DNA from: CALLPQ01 sp964392325
GTDB taxonomy: Bacteria; Pseudomonadota; Alphaproteobacteria; Caulobacterales; Parvularculaceae
NCBI GenBank assembly: GCA_964392325.1
Contig: CAYMPJ010000005.1
Span: 62,001 to 126,000, forward strand
Direction of reading: 5' to 3'
Length of the DNA: 64,000 nucleotides
Positions 27,352 through 36,757 of this stretch are shown piece by piece; the first letter of the stretch is position 1, and each line of letters begins with the position of its first letter. Both the position numbers and the translations under genes were made by a program. The notes beneath the pieces were generated by a model that did no database searches, was not told the origin of the DNA, and worked only from the letters and a program-made list of their open reading frames with translations.

Positions 27352-28191
27352 TTAACTATCTACGCGTATTGGCCCTTCTGCGCGACCATTGATGAATTGG
27401 TCAACCATGGCATTGCCCGAGTGGACCATGCTTTCTGGGGTTCCGCGCCAAATAATCCGCCCCCCATGGAGCATCGTGATTTCATCGCCAATCTTGCTTG
27501 CCGATTTCATATCATGAGTGATTGAGACTGCGGTAGCACCAAGGGCATGGACTTGTTCAAATATCAGCTTGTTAATGACATCAGCCATGATTGGATCCAG
27601 GCCAGTTGTTGGTTCGTCGAAAAAGAGGATTTCCGGTTTTGCGGCTATTGCCCGTGCAAGACCAACCCGTTTTTGCATGCCGCCAGATATTTCTGAAGGA
27701 TAAAGCTCGCCGACATCCTCGTTTAGGCCGACAAGGGAGAGGCATTCATAGGCGCGTTCGCGCGAATGCCGACGGGATTGCCCATCGGCGAGCATCAGCC
27801 GAAAGCTGATATTTTCCCAAACCCGCATACTGTCAAAAAGAGCGGCCCCCTGAAACAACATGCCAATCTTACCAAGTTCGGGAGAAATCTTATTTTCCGA
27901 ACTGACCAATGGCTGATTGTCGATAAGAATACTGCCGCTATCGGCGGGAATTAAACCTAGAATGATTTTCAATAAAACCGATTTGCCTACACCCGAACCG
28001 CCTATCACCACCATTGAGCGGCCAGTATAGATATCCAGGGACACATCCTTCAGGACTTCTTTATTACCAAATGATTTGGAGAGGTTACGGATGGAAATTT
28101 TGGGTATCTGGGAAGAGGAGGGACCCGATGAAAAATTCGGTTCAGGGTTTTCTTGAGTTAATTCATTTGTGGTTTGATTTGACATATCCAT
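27352..28191 (-). CDS. mlaF: ABC transporter ATP-binding protein, MlaF-type
   Basis: 279 aa ATPase of a lipid-asymmetry (Mla/Mce-type) ABC transporter. Walker A is GGSGVGKSV, the signature motif is SGGMQKRVGLARA, and Walker B is EILFFDEPTTGLDP, followed by the H-loop SITHD. GGAGG lies 4 bases before the ATG, which overlaps the stop of the permease gene by one base (TAATG). It powers the MlaE permease encoded upstream. No MCE (MlaD) gene follows, so the substrate-binding ring must come from elsewhere. Confidence 0.9.
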   Translation of the reverse strand: MDMSNQTTNELTQENPEPNFSSGPSSSQIPKISIRNLSKSFGNKEVLKDVSLDIYTGRSMVVIGGSGVGKSVLLKIILGLIPADSGSILIDNQPLVSSENKISPELGKIGMLFQGAALFDSMRVWENISFRLMLADGQSRRHSRERAYECLSLVGLNEDVGELYPSEISGGMQKRVGLARAIAAKPEILFFDEPTTGLDPIMADVINKLIFEQVHALGATAVSITHDMKSASKIGDEITMLHGGRIIWRGTPESMVHSGNAMVDQFINGRAEGPIRVDS

Positions 28192-28970
28192 TAAACCTCC
28201 ACAAACAGCGCGGTCATGATGTAATTAGAGGCTAGAATCAGCATGGCTGACGCTACAACGGCTGTTCTGGTGGCTTTACCAACACCTTGGGCGCCGCGAT
28301 CACTGAAATAACCGTGATAACAGCCCATAAGGGATAGAAGGAAGCCAAAGACGATCGCTTTGTAGAGCCCAGATGTAACATCACGCTGGGCAAGAAAATC
28401 AGCTAAATTCTGGATGAACATGGTTCCAGAAAAATCAAGTGCATAAACGGCGACCAACCAGCCTCCATAAATACCGATAACATCAGCTATCAATACCAGT
28501 AAGGGCATCGCAATCATGGTGGCGAGTATTCGCGGGGCAATGAGATAATGAAAAGGATTAACTGCTAGCGTGCGCATCGCTTCAATTTGTTCGGTCACGC
28601 GCATTGTCGCAATTTCTGCAGCGATAGCAGAGGAACTTCTTCCCGAGAGCATAAGGGCAGCGAGTACCGGGCCCAGCTCGCGGGTGATTGATACCCCTAA
28701 AATCTGAGGCAGAAAGGATTCGGCGTTAAAACGTAGAGACCCATCATAAATATTCAAAGCAAGGGCTGCGCCTGTAAAAATCGCGGTGAGGCCAATAACG
28801 GGCAGTGATTGGAAGCCGATTCGAACCAGAGAGGAGCCAAGTGCTTTAAGATAAATCGGGGGCGTTATGATTGCGATAACTGACCGCAGGGCAAATAGGA
28901 CAATATGCCCGATTTGCCTCAACAATCGTATAAAGACAGCGCCAATCGTTTCAAAGATATTAAAATTCAT
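28191..28970 (-). CDS. mlaE: ABC transporter permease, MlaE-type
   Basis: About 259 aa inner-membrane permease of the MlaE/YrbE family (DUF140). Family hallmarks are TAIFTGAALALN, REKGP-like ITRELGPVLAALMLSGRSSSAIAAEIATMRVTEQ segments, and the MLILASNYI end; five to six transmembrane helices. ATG 28970 is preferred to the TTG at 28991, which lacks a ribosome-binding site. It acts with MlaF in phospholipid transport between inner and outer membranes. The alr gene ends about 100 bases upstream on the same strand, so the three may be cotranscribed. Confidence 0.9.
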   Translation of the reverse strand: MNFNIFETIGAVFIRLLRQIGHIVLFALRSVIAIITPPIYLKALGSSLVRIGFQSLPVIGLTAIFTGAALALNIYDGSLRFNAESFLPQILGVSITRELGPVLAALMLSGRSSSAIAAEIATMRVTEQIEAMRTLAVNPFHYLIAPRILATMIAMPLLVLIADVIGIYGGWLVAVYALDFSGTMFIQNLADFLAQRDVTSGLYKAIVFGFLLSLMGCYHGYFSDRGAQGVGKATRTAVVASAMLILASNYIMTALFVEV

Positions 28971-29075
28971 AAAACCCAATGCCCAACCCAATTAGAAACC
29001 GACATTGTTTCTTCAGGCTTTTATTATCTTAACGTGAATTCACCTTGCCGTATAGTAGTTGGACTAGAAATCAAG

Positions 29076-30305
29076 CTAGCTTGTATAAATTCGCTCGATA
29101 CGAGGGCCGATCTGGGTGAGTATTTCATAAGGGATCGTATCGGCCATCTGCGCTAATTCTTCCAAATGCAAGCTGTGACCGAAAATTTCAGCACGATCTC
29201 CTATCCCTATGCCCTGACCAACTTCGCTTACATCAACTGTAATCAGATCCATCGACACTCGGCCCACCAATGGGCAGCGTATCCCATCGATCACCACAGC
29301 TCCTTTGTTAGAGACAAGGCGGGGATATCCGTCGCCATAACCAATTCCAATCGTTGCTATACGTGATGCACGTTCAGCCGTCCAAGTCATATCATAACCA
29401 ACACTGGCCCCTTTGGGGATATCACGTAATTGCATAATCGGGGCGAATAAACGCGCTACGCGTTTAAGGCGGGTATCTCGTTCTTCGGTGACACTCGACC
29501 CATATAATGAAATACCCAGCCTTATCTGGGAGTAATGATATCCTGCCGGCATAAAAGCGCCGCCCGATGCGGAAAGAGATAAGCGCGCTCCTGGAAAGTG
29601 CATTGCGGCAGCAAGAAAATTTTTGCGTTGCCGGGCATTCATGGAGTTTGATGGATCGCTCGCAATAGCAAGATGAGACATCACAGTTGTGATATTTAAG
29701 CCGTCAATTTGGTCTAGATAATTAATCTTGTTTGGATCTATGCCGAGGCGGTTCATACCCGTATCCACATGCACGAAAGCTTCCACGCCGGGAAATGCGC
29801 TAGCCCAGAGTTTGGCCTGTGTAACTGTGTTGAGTACCGGTGTTAAATTATGATCGCGAAACCAGGCGAGGCTGTTGGAATCTGGACCATTGAAGATGAT
29901 TATATTGACGTCAGAATTGCTCGAAATTCCGCCAAGGTTTTCGCGCAAACGAACTCCTTCCAGTGGATGAGCAACAAAAAAACTTCTACATCCTTCGTTC
30001 TCAATTAGTGTGCGGGCAATTGCGCTAGCACCTAATCCATATCCATCGCATTTTACGACCGGTGCAATGTCGGCTTGCGGCGCCAGCTCGTTAATTAATC
30101 GATAGTTTGCACCGATCGCCCCAAGATCAACCTCGACATAGGCTTGATAGGGCGCACCAAGAGTTTGATTTTGTGATGGTGTTTCTGCCATCCCCTCGGC
30201 TTGCGTCTTGTTCTTGAGCCTGTGAGATGCAGAAGAAGATTTTATATCGTCAATTTCGTTTGGGCTATTAATCGGAATTGAAAATTCATCCGGGTGCGTG
30301 CTCAT
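29076..30305 (-). CDS. alr: Alanine racemase
   Basis: 409 aa PLP enzyme making D-alanine for peptidoglycan. The PLP lysine is Lys85 in VVKCDGYGLGA, a variant of the usual VVKADAYGHGA. The barrel continues with VDTGMNRLG, SHLAIA and LRLGISLYG-type segments; the C-terminal beta domain starts around the catalytic VGYDMTW and includes GYGDGYPR and GRVSMDL. About 50 N-terminal hydrophilic residues precede the domain, more than usual; an ATG at 30191 would remove most of them. The downstream mlaEF pair is on the same strand. Confidence 0.93.
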   Translation of the reverse strand: MSTHPDEFSIPINSPNEIDDIKSSSASHRLKNKTQAEGMAETPSQNQTLGAPYQAYVEVDLGAIGANYRLINELAPQADIAPVVKCDGYGLGASAIARTLIENEGCRSFFVAHPLEGVRLRENLGGISSNSDVNIIIFNGPDSNSLAWFRDHNLTPVLNTVTQAKLWASAFPGVEAFVHVDTGMNRLGIDPNKINYLDQIDGLNITTVMSHLAIASDPSNSMNARQRKNFLAAAMHFPGARLSLSASGGAFMPAGYHYSQIRLGISLYGSSVTEERDTRLKRVARLFAPIMQLRDIPKGASVGYDMTWTAERASRIATIGIGYGDGYPRLVSNKGAVVIDGIRCPLVGRVSMDLITVDVSEVGQGIGIGDRAEIFGHSLHLEELAQMADTIPYEILTQIGPRIERIYTS

Positions 30306-30519
30306 AGTATGGTCTTTGCAAAAACGGTTTTAGATATTCTAGTCATAGCCTGTTTGCACGTACAGAAAACAAATTTTAAGTATCAGGCCACAAAAACTTC
30401 AGAAAACAGGGTTTGAGCTCTGCGAAACTTACCCTCGCGCTTCATTTGCCATCACCTTGGAATGGTCGCTGTTACAGGAATTTCTCGGGGAACTGGGGGG
30501 TGATAATGACAACGCACCA

Positions 30520-31890
30520 TCATTTTTCTAATAAAAATCGATCCAGCACGTTAGATGTTAAGCTGCCGCCCGGCTTTGCTGCGCCGCCGACAATATATAT
30601 TGCGCCATTAAGGGAGACTGCGCCTAATCCGTGACGCGGACGAGGCATGGGAGTGACGCTGCGCCAGCGATCATTCCGGGTGTCATAAGCCCAAACCTTA
30701 CGATAAACACCGCCGCCATTATCAAAATACTCACCGCCAAAAACATAGATCGTGCTGCCAATGGCAGCGGCCGCAAGACCTGCTTGTGCTTGAGGCATGG
30801 GGCGCATGGTTTGCCAGCGATCTGCGAGCGGATCGTAAGCTTCTGTTATATTGAGATTGCCTCCGGTTACGCGCCGCCCGCCCATAACATATAGAAACCC
30901 ATTAACAGTAACCCCGGCCGCTGAATTGCGCGGTATGGTCATGGGCGCAGCTTCCATCCATTTGCCGGTCCGCACATCAAGTGCGCTATGACGGTCAGTA
31001 TCAATGTGATCGTTCCAATTGGCGTTGCTACTACCGACGGGAGATCGCCCGCCGACTACATGTATAAAGCCATTTAAGGAGGCACATACTGCTTCGGCTT
31101 GTGCGGTGGGCATTTCCCCATAACGCTCCCACCGACTATTTAGAGAGGAGAGCCGATAAATGGAGCGGCGCATTGACCACCCGGGGTGATTTCGTCCTTC
31201 AGAGGAGAACCCACCCATTGCGAAAAGAAATCCATTATGAGGAACCAGCTGAACATGATGGGCAGGACCGGGCAGTGAGGGGCCTTTGTCCCAGCGGTCA
31301 GCTATTGGATCGTAAACCGAGACTTGCCGGGTTGCGACCACGCGACCATTTTCTACCCGGACGATCCCGCCAGCATTAACAAGGATGTTAAATCGTTGTG
31401 CTTTCAGTGCTTTGCGAATCTGTTGACTGGCAACTTCTTCTGTCCAGAACGGAGCTGGGTAAATTTCCTGAACGGGAAAAGGCATATCGGCGAGTTGGGT
31501 CCAATTGCCTTGCATCATTTGCGAGGTTTCTGGCTTTATTCGCGGTGTCGGAATTTCGTCAGCATCAAAGGGAGTGAGATCGTTATCGTCGAGATTTTCC
31601 GGGAATTCTGAATAATAGTCATTGTCGGGATAATCAGAGTCTGAATAATCGGGAAGAGGATCGGGGTAGGGTTGATCGGCCAGGCTGGCACGATGATGAC
31701 CAGAGAACAACAATGCTGCCGCGCATGCCGAGCTGTGTTTAAGGAATGCTCTTCTATTGTTACGATTTGTATCGTTTGCGAGGTGAAGGGAGGTGGATTC
31801 CGATCGTGCGCGCTCAGTATGTTGAGCGCGCTTTTTATCATCACCTTGGCTATCAGTGATAGAAAAACTCTTATCTTTTGTACCTACCAT
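30520..31890 (-). CDS. Tat-exported kelch-repeat protein
   Basis: About 456 aa. The N-terminus carries a long hydrophilic lead and then a twin-arginine motif NRRAFLKHSS with a hydrophobic ACAAALLF core, so the protein is probably exported folded. An Asp/Pro/Tyr-rich acidic segment follows (about 75-112). The rest is a beta-propeller of about five or six kelch repeats, recognised by recurring xGGxx and YDPxxDRW units such as FAMGG, HVVGG, YVMGG, VFGGE and YIVGG. The partner is unknown; kelch propellers commonly bind proteins or carbohydrate. ATG 31890 is chosen, with TTG 31899 open. Confidence 0.82.
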   Translation of the reverse strand: MVGTKDKSFSITDSQGDDKKRAQHTERARSESTSLHLANDTNRNNRRAFLKHSSACAAALLFSGHHRASLADQPYPDPLPDYSDSDYPDNDYYSEFPENLDDNDLTPFDADEIPTPRIKPETSQMMQGNWTQLADMPFPVQEIYPAPFWTEEVASQQIRKALKAQRFNILVNAGGIVRVENGRVVATRQVSVYDPIADRWDKGPSLPGPAHHVQLVPHNGFLFAMGGFSSEGRNHPGWSMRRSIYRLSSLNSRWERYGEMPTAQAEAVCASLNGFIHVVGGRSPVGSSNANWNDHIDTDRHSALDVRTGKWMEAAPMTIPRNSAAGVTVNGFLYVMGGRRVTGGNLNITEAYDPLADRWQTMRPMPQAQAGLAAAAIGSTIYVFGGEYFDNGGGVYRKVWAYDTRNDRWRSVTPMPRPRHGLGAVSLNGAIYIVGGAAKPGGSLTSNVLDRFLLEK

Positions 31891-31933
31891 AACCACCAAA
31901 CCTGTTCCGGTTTCCCCCGGCTTGGTTGGTAGT

Positions 31934-32557
31934 TTAGCGTCCTAATGCAGCACAAGCAATGCGACCGCCCGCTCCGCCTATTGGTTGGGAGCTATGATCA
32001 TCCCGATTTTCGTGAATTATGACCGCAAAGCCATCATCATCTAACAAGGGATAAGTGTTTCCAAGGGTGCCACTCGCCTCTGAAGGGTAGAGGGATAGAC
32101 CAGTGCGGAAAATCTCGGCAGTGGCCCGGCCGTCTGAACCCGCGTAAATATTGGGAATATCAGCTCTTTCGGAGCCGTTTGGGTTAAGGAGACCATGTTC
32201 ATTTTGATCGGGATCAACATGGCTACCGGATGCCTTGAAACCAGCTTCCAGATCAGAGCAATCTCCTACTTGGTGAAGATGAATGCCGTGCCACCCGGGC
32301 GATAAACCGGCAATATCAACACGCATTAATACGCCGCCATTTGGTGCATCGACAAAAACAACACTCCCAACTTGCTCCCCTTGACGATTGATAAGTTTGC
32401 CGGGCGTGTTGACGCTCTCGCTTCCGGCTAAATCCGAGAGGGGGATTAGGGCATCGACAGGAGTGGATTCATTGCATGCGGTAAGACCGAGTATGAATAG
32501 TGACGATATGGCCGTATTTCGTACTCTGGAACGGTAATGTTTGCTTGAAAGTTTCAT
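31934..32557 (-). CDS. sodC: Superoxide dismutase [Cu-Zn], lipoprotein
   Basis: 207 aa periplasmic or outer-membrane enzyme with lipobox LTAC (Cys28). Copper ligands are His93 and His95 (GIHLHQVG), bridging His113 (GSHVDP) and His182 (IIHENRDDH). Zinc ligands His121 (EHG) and Asp133 (ADIPN) are present, but the third zinc His, three residues before that Asp, is Glu130 (SERAD). The disulfide cysteines Cys100 and Cys202 and the guiding Arg199 are conserved. GAGGAG precedes the ATG. It is divergent from the beta-helix/cytochrome pair. Confidence 0.93.
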   Translation of the reverse strand: MKLSSKHYRSRVRNTAISSLFILGLTACNESTPVDALIPLSDLAGSESVNTPGKLINRQGEQVGSVVFVDAPNGGVLMRVDIAGLSPGWHGIHLHQVGDCSDLEAGFKASGSHVDPDQNEHGLLNPNGSERADIPNIYAGSDGRATAEIFRTGLSLYPSEASGTLGNTYPLLDDDGFAVIIHENRDDHSSQPIGGAGGRIACAALGR

Positions 32558-32752
32558 TATCCAATCTCCTCAATTATTTTATCAAGATGTATACGCTGCA
32601 TTGCAGTGTAATTGAAACTCAAATTTGCGTGCGGCTATGAATAAACGCTCAATAGTCAAACAATCATGCTTTGCTGATATGTAGAGCGTCCTTGACCAAT
32701 AGGTGGATTCCGAGCACATTTTGACCTTATCTCTTTTGAGAGGATATGGCCC

Positions 32753-33961
32753 ATGATAAAAAATCAATCAATTTTAGCGCTTATGGCTCTAATGGCTGTC
32801 TCGTGCAGTAAGCAAGATGAGACAAGTGTTGCAGCCAACACGGATTATCAAGACCAGCTCTTGGGTGAACTGATTGATGCAAAACCAGGTGATGTGATCT
32901 CAATACCCGCGGGAAGATATTCCTTCAACCGCGGCCTATCTTTGACGGTGGATAATGTAACCATCCGCGGTGCCGGCATGGATAAAACTATTTTAAGTTT
33001 TAAAGATCAGGTTGCTGGCGCTGAAGGTTTATTGGTGACGGCTTCTAATTTTACAATCGAAGACTTGGCCATTGAAGATGCAAAAGGGGATGCGCTAAAA
33101 GTCAATGAGGGTGATAATATTGTTATTCGCCGGGTGCGCACAGAGTGGACAAACGGACCAGACACGAAAAATGGGGCATACGGATTCTATCCAGTTCAAA
33201 CCAGCAATGTTCTGATCGAGGACAGTGTTGCTATTGCTGCTGCTGATGCGGGTATCTATGTGGGGCAATCGAAAAATGTGATTGTTCGAAATAATCGTGC
33301 TGAATTTAATGTGGCCGGTATTGAAATTGAAAACACACAAGGAGCTGATGTATACAATAATATGGCGATTAATAATACAGGCGGCATATTAGTGTTTAAT
33401 ATGCCTAACCTTACCCAGTCTGGTTCTGATGTAAGAGTTTTTAGTAATAAGGTTTATGAGAATAACACCAAGAATTTTGGCCATAAAGGTACACCCGTTG
33501 CGAGTGTGCCTGCAGGGTCGGGAATAGTTGTAACGTCCCATGACAATATAGAAATATTTGGTAATCATATGCGCAGGAACAACACAGCCAATGTGATTAT
33601 TTCATCTGTGCATTCAACCGGCTGGGATCTATCAAACGCCGAGGACGGGTTCGATGCCTATCCTGAAAATATTTCCATTCATGATAATGTCTATGAGGGC
33701 GGTGGGAAATCACCCGATGGACTTGACTTGAAAGCCCTTAAAACCCTGATGTTTGGCATTTCGGGGCGCATACCTGATATTTTATGGGATGGTTATGCGA
33801 ACGCAGCTCTTGAGGGGCCGAACATTTGTATTGCTGAAGATCAGGTTGAAGTTCTCAATGTTGATCAACCTAACAAGAACGCTGATCCTCGTCTGGAAAC
33901 AAAAGTGTTTAATTGTTCTTTGACCCCATTAAAGGAAATAAAACTTACTTTGAGTGAGTAG
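32753..33961 (+). CDS. Parallel beta-helix lipoprotein (TIGR03805-like)
   Basis: 402 aa. Lipobox AVSC at about residue 18. From about 40 to 330 the protein is a right-handed parallel beta-helix with repeating NVTIRG, NFTIEDL, NIVIRRV, NVLIEDS, NVIVRNN and ADVYNN rungs. This matches the TIGR03805 family, whose genes are paired with TIGR03806 diheme cytochromes, as here. The function of the pair is not established; the fold often binds polysaccharide. GAGAGGA lies 8 bases before the ATG. The cytochrome gene follows after 2 bases. Confidence 0.83.
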   Translation: MIKNQSILALMALMAVSCSKQDETSVAANTDYQDQLLGELIDAKPGDVISIPAGRYSFNRGLSLTVDNVTIRGAGMDKTILSFKDQVAGAEGLLVTASNFTIEDLAIEDAKGDALKVNEGDNIVIRRVRTEWTNGPDTKNGAYGFYPVQTSNVLIEDSVAIAAADAGIYVGQSKNVIVRNNRAEFNVAGIEIENTQGADVYNNMAINNTGGILVFNMPNLTQSGSDVRVFSNKVYENNTKNFGHKGTPVASVPAGSGIVVTSHDNIEIFGNHMRRNNTANVIISSVHSTGWDLSNAEDGFDAYPENISIHDNVYEGGGKSPDGLDLKALKTLMFGISGRIPDILWDGYANAALEGPNICIAEDQVEVLNVDQPNKNADPRLETKVFNCSLTPLKEIKLTLSE

Positions 33962-33963
33962 TC

Positions 33964-35157
33964 ATGATGAAGAAGCGATCCTGGTTTGCGGTTCTTGCAT
34001 TCATTTTACTGCTGCTCAGATTCACCGCGGAATATTTCAAGAGTCCAATTTCGGGGATCGGGGAACAGTCCAGAGATATTGCCGCGCCTATATTCCATGG
34101 CTCAGATAATCCCAAAAATCTATCAGATTGGGGAATGGTTTCCATAAAGGGAGGCGAGCTCGTTCTATCTCAGAGTGTAATTCCCTATACGCTTAAAGCG
34201 CCTCTTTTTACCGATTATGCACATAAACTCAGAACTATCTGGGTGCCCGAAGGCCAAGTAGCGACAATACAAAATTTGGATGCTTTGAATTTCCCCATTG
34301 GTACGGTCATAAGCAAAACATTTTATTATCCCCGCGCAAATCAGACACATGAAAATCAGAACAGCGTTCTAAAGGTTAAGGATAGACAGAAGGTCAATCA
34401 TAAAACTGGATTAAAACTCACCGAGCACAGACTTTTGGAAACGCGCCTTCTTGTGCACCGTGAGGCAGGATGGGAAGCCCTTTCCTATATCTGGAACGAG
34501 GCTCAAACCAATGCAACATTAACCCGAATTGGCGGCATAATTCCTTTAAGTCTTATCGATGAAAATCAAGAAGAGCAGAAATTTTCCTATATAATCCCCA
34601 ATATTAATCAGTGTGCCGGCTGTCATGCGCCAAATGCAACCAGTAAGGAATTGGTCCCGCTTGGGTCCAGAACATTACAGTTGGACACTGTTTATGGGTA
34701 TGAAGACGGCTTTAAAAATCAATTGATGAAATTTCAGGAGATTGGTTTTTTTGATAGTAAGGGTGAACATAGCGATTTAAACGCCTTAACGATGGCTCGT
34801 TACGATGATGAAAGTGTGGCGTTAGATATTCGTGCGCGCGGCTATCTGGATAGCAATTGCGCCCATTGTCATAACCCTGTTGGCCCAGCCGATACATCAG
34901 GACTTCATCTCAATATTGAAAATACTTCTCTAACGCATCTAGGTGTTTGTAAAAACGCGATTGCAGCTGGCGCAGGGACGGGGGGGCGTCTCTATGATAT
35001 TGATCCGGGGAGTAGTGAAAATTCGATATTGCATTATCGTATGATCATTACTGATCCCGGCGCACGAATGCCCGAGCTTGGTCGCAGCCTTGTGCATAAA
35101 GAAGGCGCCGATTTAATTGCCGCATGGATAGATAAAATGGAAAATGAATGCGGATGA
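33964..35157 (+). CDS. Diheme c-type cytochrome, SO2930/HNE_0200 family (TIGR03806-like)
   Basis: 397 aa. An N-terminal hydrophobic signal or anchor (about 6-22) precedes a long domain with two haem c motifs, CAGCH near residue 217 and CAHCH near 299, and late methionines (ARMPELG) suitable as axial ligands. Length and motif spacing match the SO2930 family, which co-occurs with TIGR03805 beta-helix proteins. It likely carries electrons in the periplasm for an unknown oxidation. Only 2 bases from the upstream gene, so one operon. Confidence 0.87.
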   Translation: MMKKRSWFAVLAFILLLLRFTAEYFKSPISGIGEQSRDIAAPIFHGSDNPKNLSDWGMVSIKGGELVLSQSVIPYTLKAPLFTDYAHKLRTIWVPEGQVATIQNLDALNFPIGTVISKTFYYPRANQTHENQNSVLKVKDRQKVNHKTGLKLTEHRLLETRLLVHREAGWEALSYIWNEAQTNATLTRIGGIIPLSLIDENQEEQKFSYIIPNINQCAGCHAPNATSKELVPLGSRTLQLDTVYGYEDGFKNQLMKFQEIGFFDSKGEHSDLNALTMARYDDESVALDIRARGYLDSNCAHCHNPVGPADTSGLHLNIENTSLTHLGVCKNAIAAGAGTGGRLYDIDPGSSENSILHYRMIITDPGARMPELGRSLVHKEGADLIAAWIDKMENECG

Positions 35158-35199
35158 GCGCTTCAGGGTAGAATTATGCGTCATTGTTGTCTTTGAACT

Positions 35200-36546
35200 C
35201 TAGCTCCAAGGATATGGACTATTGGAGACCGGATGTAGATCGCCTTCGATATATCTTGAAAAGCGAAACGGCTTTAACAGTGATTGTGGTTCACCAAGGA
35301 TTTCATCCGCCAGTAATTTTCCAACGCCAATCATTTTATATCCATGATTGGAGTCGGCAATAACATAGCAATTGGGACGAAAATGATCAAAAACCGGGAA
35401 GCTGTCGGGCGTAAAGCACCCGACGCCGCCGGAAGCTTCTTTATGGTAGTGAACGATCTGGCCTTCGAAGCGTTTATGACAATGAGCCAAAGCAGAACAC
35501 CACATATGAGCAAATTCCGGAGAGGAGACAAATTCGGGTGATGAAGGACCATAGGGATCGATGGCCACATCGTTTGCCTCTTTCGTAACTTCATAGGGCA
35601 TGGCTCCTCCTTGCACGCCGTTAAAGTGAAAGTCCGGTTTATAATATATTCCCCATATATCTTCGCTGATCACCGAGCCATCTACATCAGAGATGAGCGG
35701 TGCGTCGGTATCGACATGCATAACTGGCGGCATTTTACCGTCATTCGTTACAAACATAGTTGGATCAACTTTTAAAACCCCTTCCTCTAGCTGCCAGAAT
35801 TTCCACATTGGTATATCATTATGACGTTGACCGTCTTTAGCGGTTATGGAAACCGTGTCAGGGAGATCCAGCATTATCCAAAAATCTCGAACCCAAGGAC
35901 CGGGTGCTACAACAACATAATCGCAAGCGATTGAGCCCTTATCTGTCTCTACGGCTTTGATCGCGCTACCAGAGCCGTTTATCTCTGCAAAGCCTTTGAC
36001 TTCAATACCAGTGATAATACGCACACCTTCATTTTCAGCCTTTTCGGCAAGCGCATAAATTGCCTTTGTGTTATTGGCGTAACCGCCTTTTTTTTCGTGC
36101 AATACCGAAGTTATTCCTCCCGCCTGCCAATCATCGAACAGATCGCGCATATAATGATTGCAATCGCTTTTCCCTTCTATGAAGGTACTTTCATAGCCAA
36201 TTGCTTTTTGTTGTTCATAAATTGAACCAACGTCATTATGCATGCTTTCAGGGGAAATTTGCATGTAACCAACAGGGTGATAGGAATAGTACTCTGCATC
36301 TTCTTCCCAGACCTCTACCGAGTGCGCCATAAGCTCACGCATCGCGGGTTGAAAGTAATTATTGCGAACCACGCCGCAAGCAATGCCGGAAGCTCCCGCA
36401 GCGATTGCACCTTTGTCCAAGACAATAATATCGGCGCCGCTTCCCCTACCCATGCTGCTAAGTTTACGCGCCAGATGATATGCCGTCGATAAACCGTGAA
36501 TACCAGCGCCGATAATTATGTAGGGACTACTCGTTGGGATTGCCAT
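35200..36546 (-). CDS. FAD-dependent oxidoreductase (DAO/sarcosine oxidase beta-like)
   Basis: 448 aa flavoprotein. The FAD dinucleotide motif YIIIGAGIHGLSTAYHLA is at about residues 9-26, and the second FAD contact VVRNNYF follows GASGIACG; the C-terminal DSNHGYKMIGVGKLLADEIL is the second nucleotide-binding segment of the DAO family. Related proteins oxidise sarcosine, dimethylglycine or other N-methyl amines, but the substrate is not determinable. It has no signal peptide, so it is cytoplasmic and not an obvious partner of the neighbouring periplasmic cytochrome. uvrA lies upstream on the same strand, 211 bases away. Confidence 0.87.
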   Translation of the reverse strand: MAIPTSSPYIIIGAGIHGLSTAYHLARKLSSMGRGSGADIIVLDKGAIAAGASGIACGVVRNNYFQPAMRELMAHSVEVWEEDAEYYSYHPVGYMQISPESMHNDVGSIYEQQKAIGYESTFIEGKSDCNHYMRDLFDDWQAGGITSVLHEKKGGYANNTKAIYALAEKAENEGVRIITGIEVKGFAEINGSGSAIKAVETDKGSIACDYVVVAPGPWVRDFWIMLDLPDTVSITAKDGQRHNDIPMWKFWQLEEGVLKVDPTMFVTNDGKMPPVMHVDTDAPLISDVDGSVISEDIWGIYYKPDFHFNGVQGGAMPYEVTKEANDVAIDPYGPSSPEFVSSPEFAHMWCSALAHCHKRFEGQIVHYHKEASGGVGCFTPDSFPVFDHFRPNCYVIADSNHGYKMIGVGKLLADEILGEPQSLLKPFRFSRYIEGDLHPVSNSPYPWS

Positions 36547-36736
36547 CTAATTAAAACCTTTGATTTTTAAATTTGGCTAAAGATAAGGACAATCCATTCA
36601 TTGCACTAGGTTAGGCATATATAATTATATTTATCATTATTACCCATAATGTAGATATCGAAGGCTATTCGCCTAAGGAAGGGTATGCGCGAGTCCACAT
36701 GGGAGTGAAAACGCCAATCCAGGTGAATCTCACTAA

Positions 36737-36750
36737 CTATCCCGGGATAG
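36737..36750. other. 14-bp perfect palindrome after uvrA
   Basis: CTATCCCGGGATAG, starting 8 bases past the uvrA stop codon. It can form a short stem, but no U-tract follows on either strand. Could be part of a weak terminator for uvrA or an operator for the FAD oxidoreductase gene downstream. Confidence 0.35.
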
Positions 36751-36757
36751 CTCTATC

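Noticed and set aside
36547..36757. Hairpin-rich leader of the FAD oxidoreductase gene as a riboswitch
   Set aside because: Several short stems are present (including CTATCCCGGGATAG), but none matches a known aptamer core that I could recognise.
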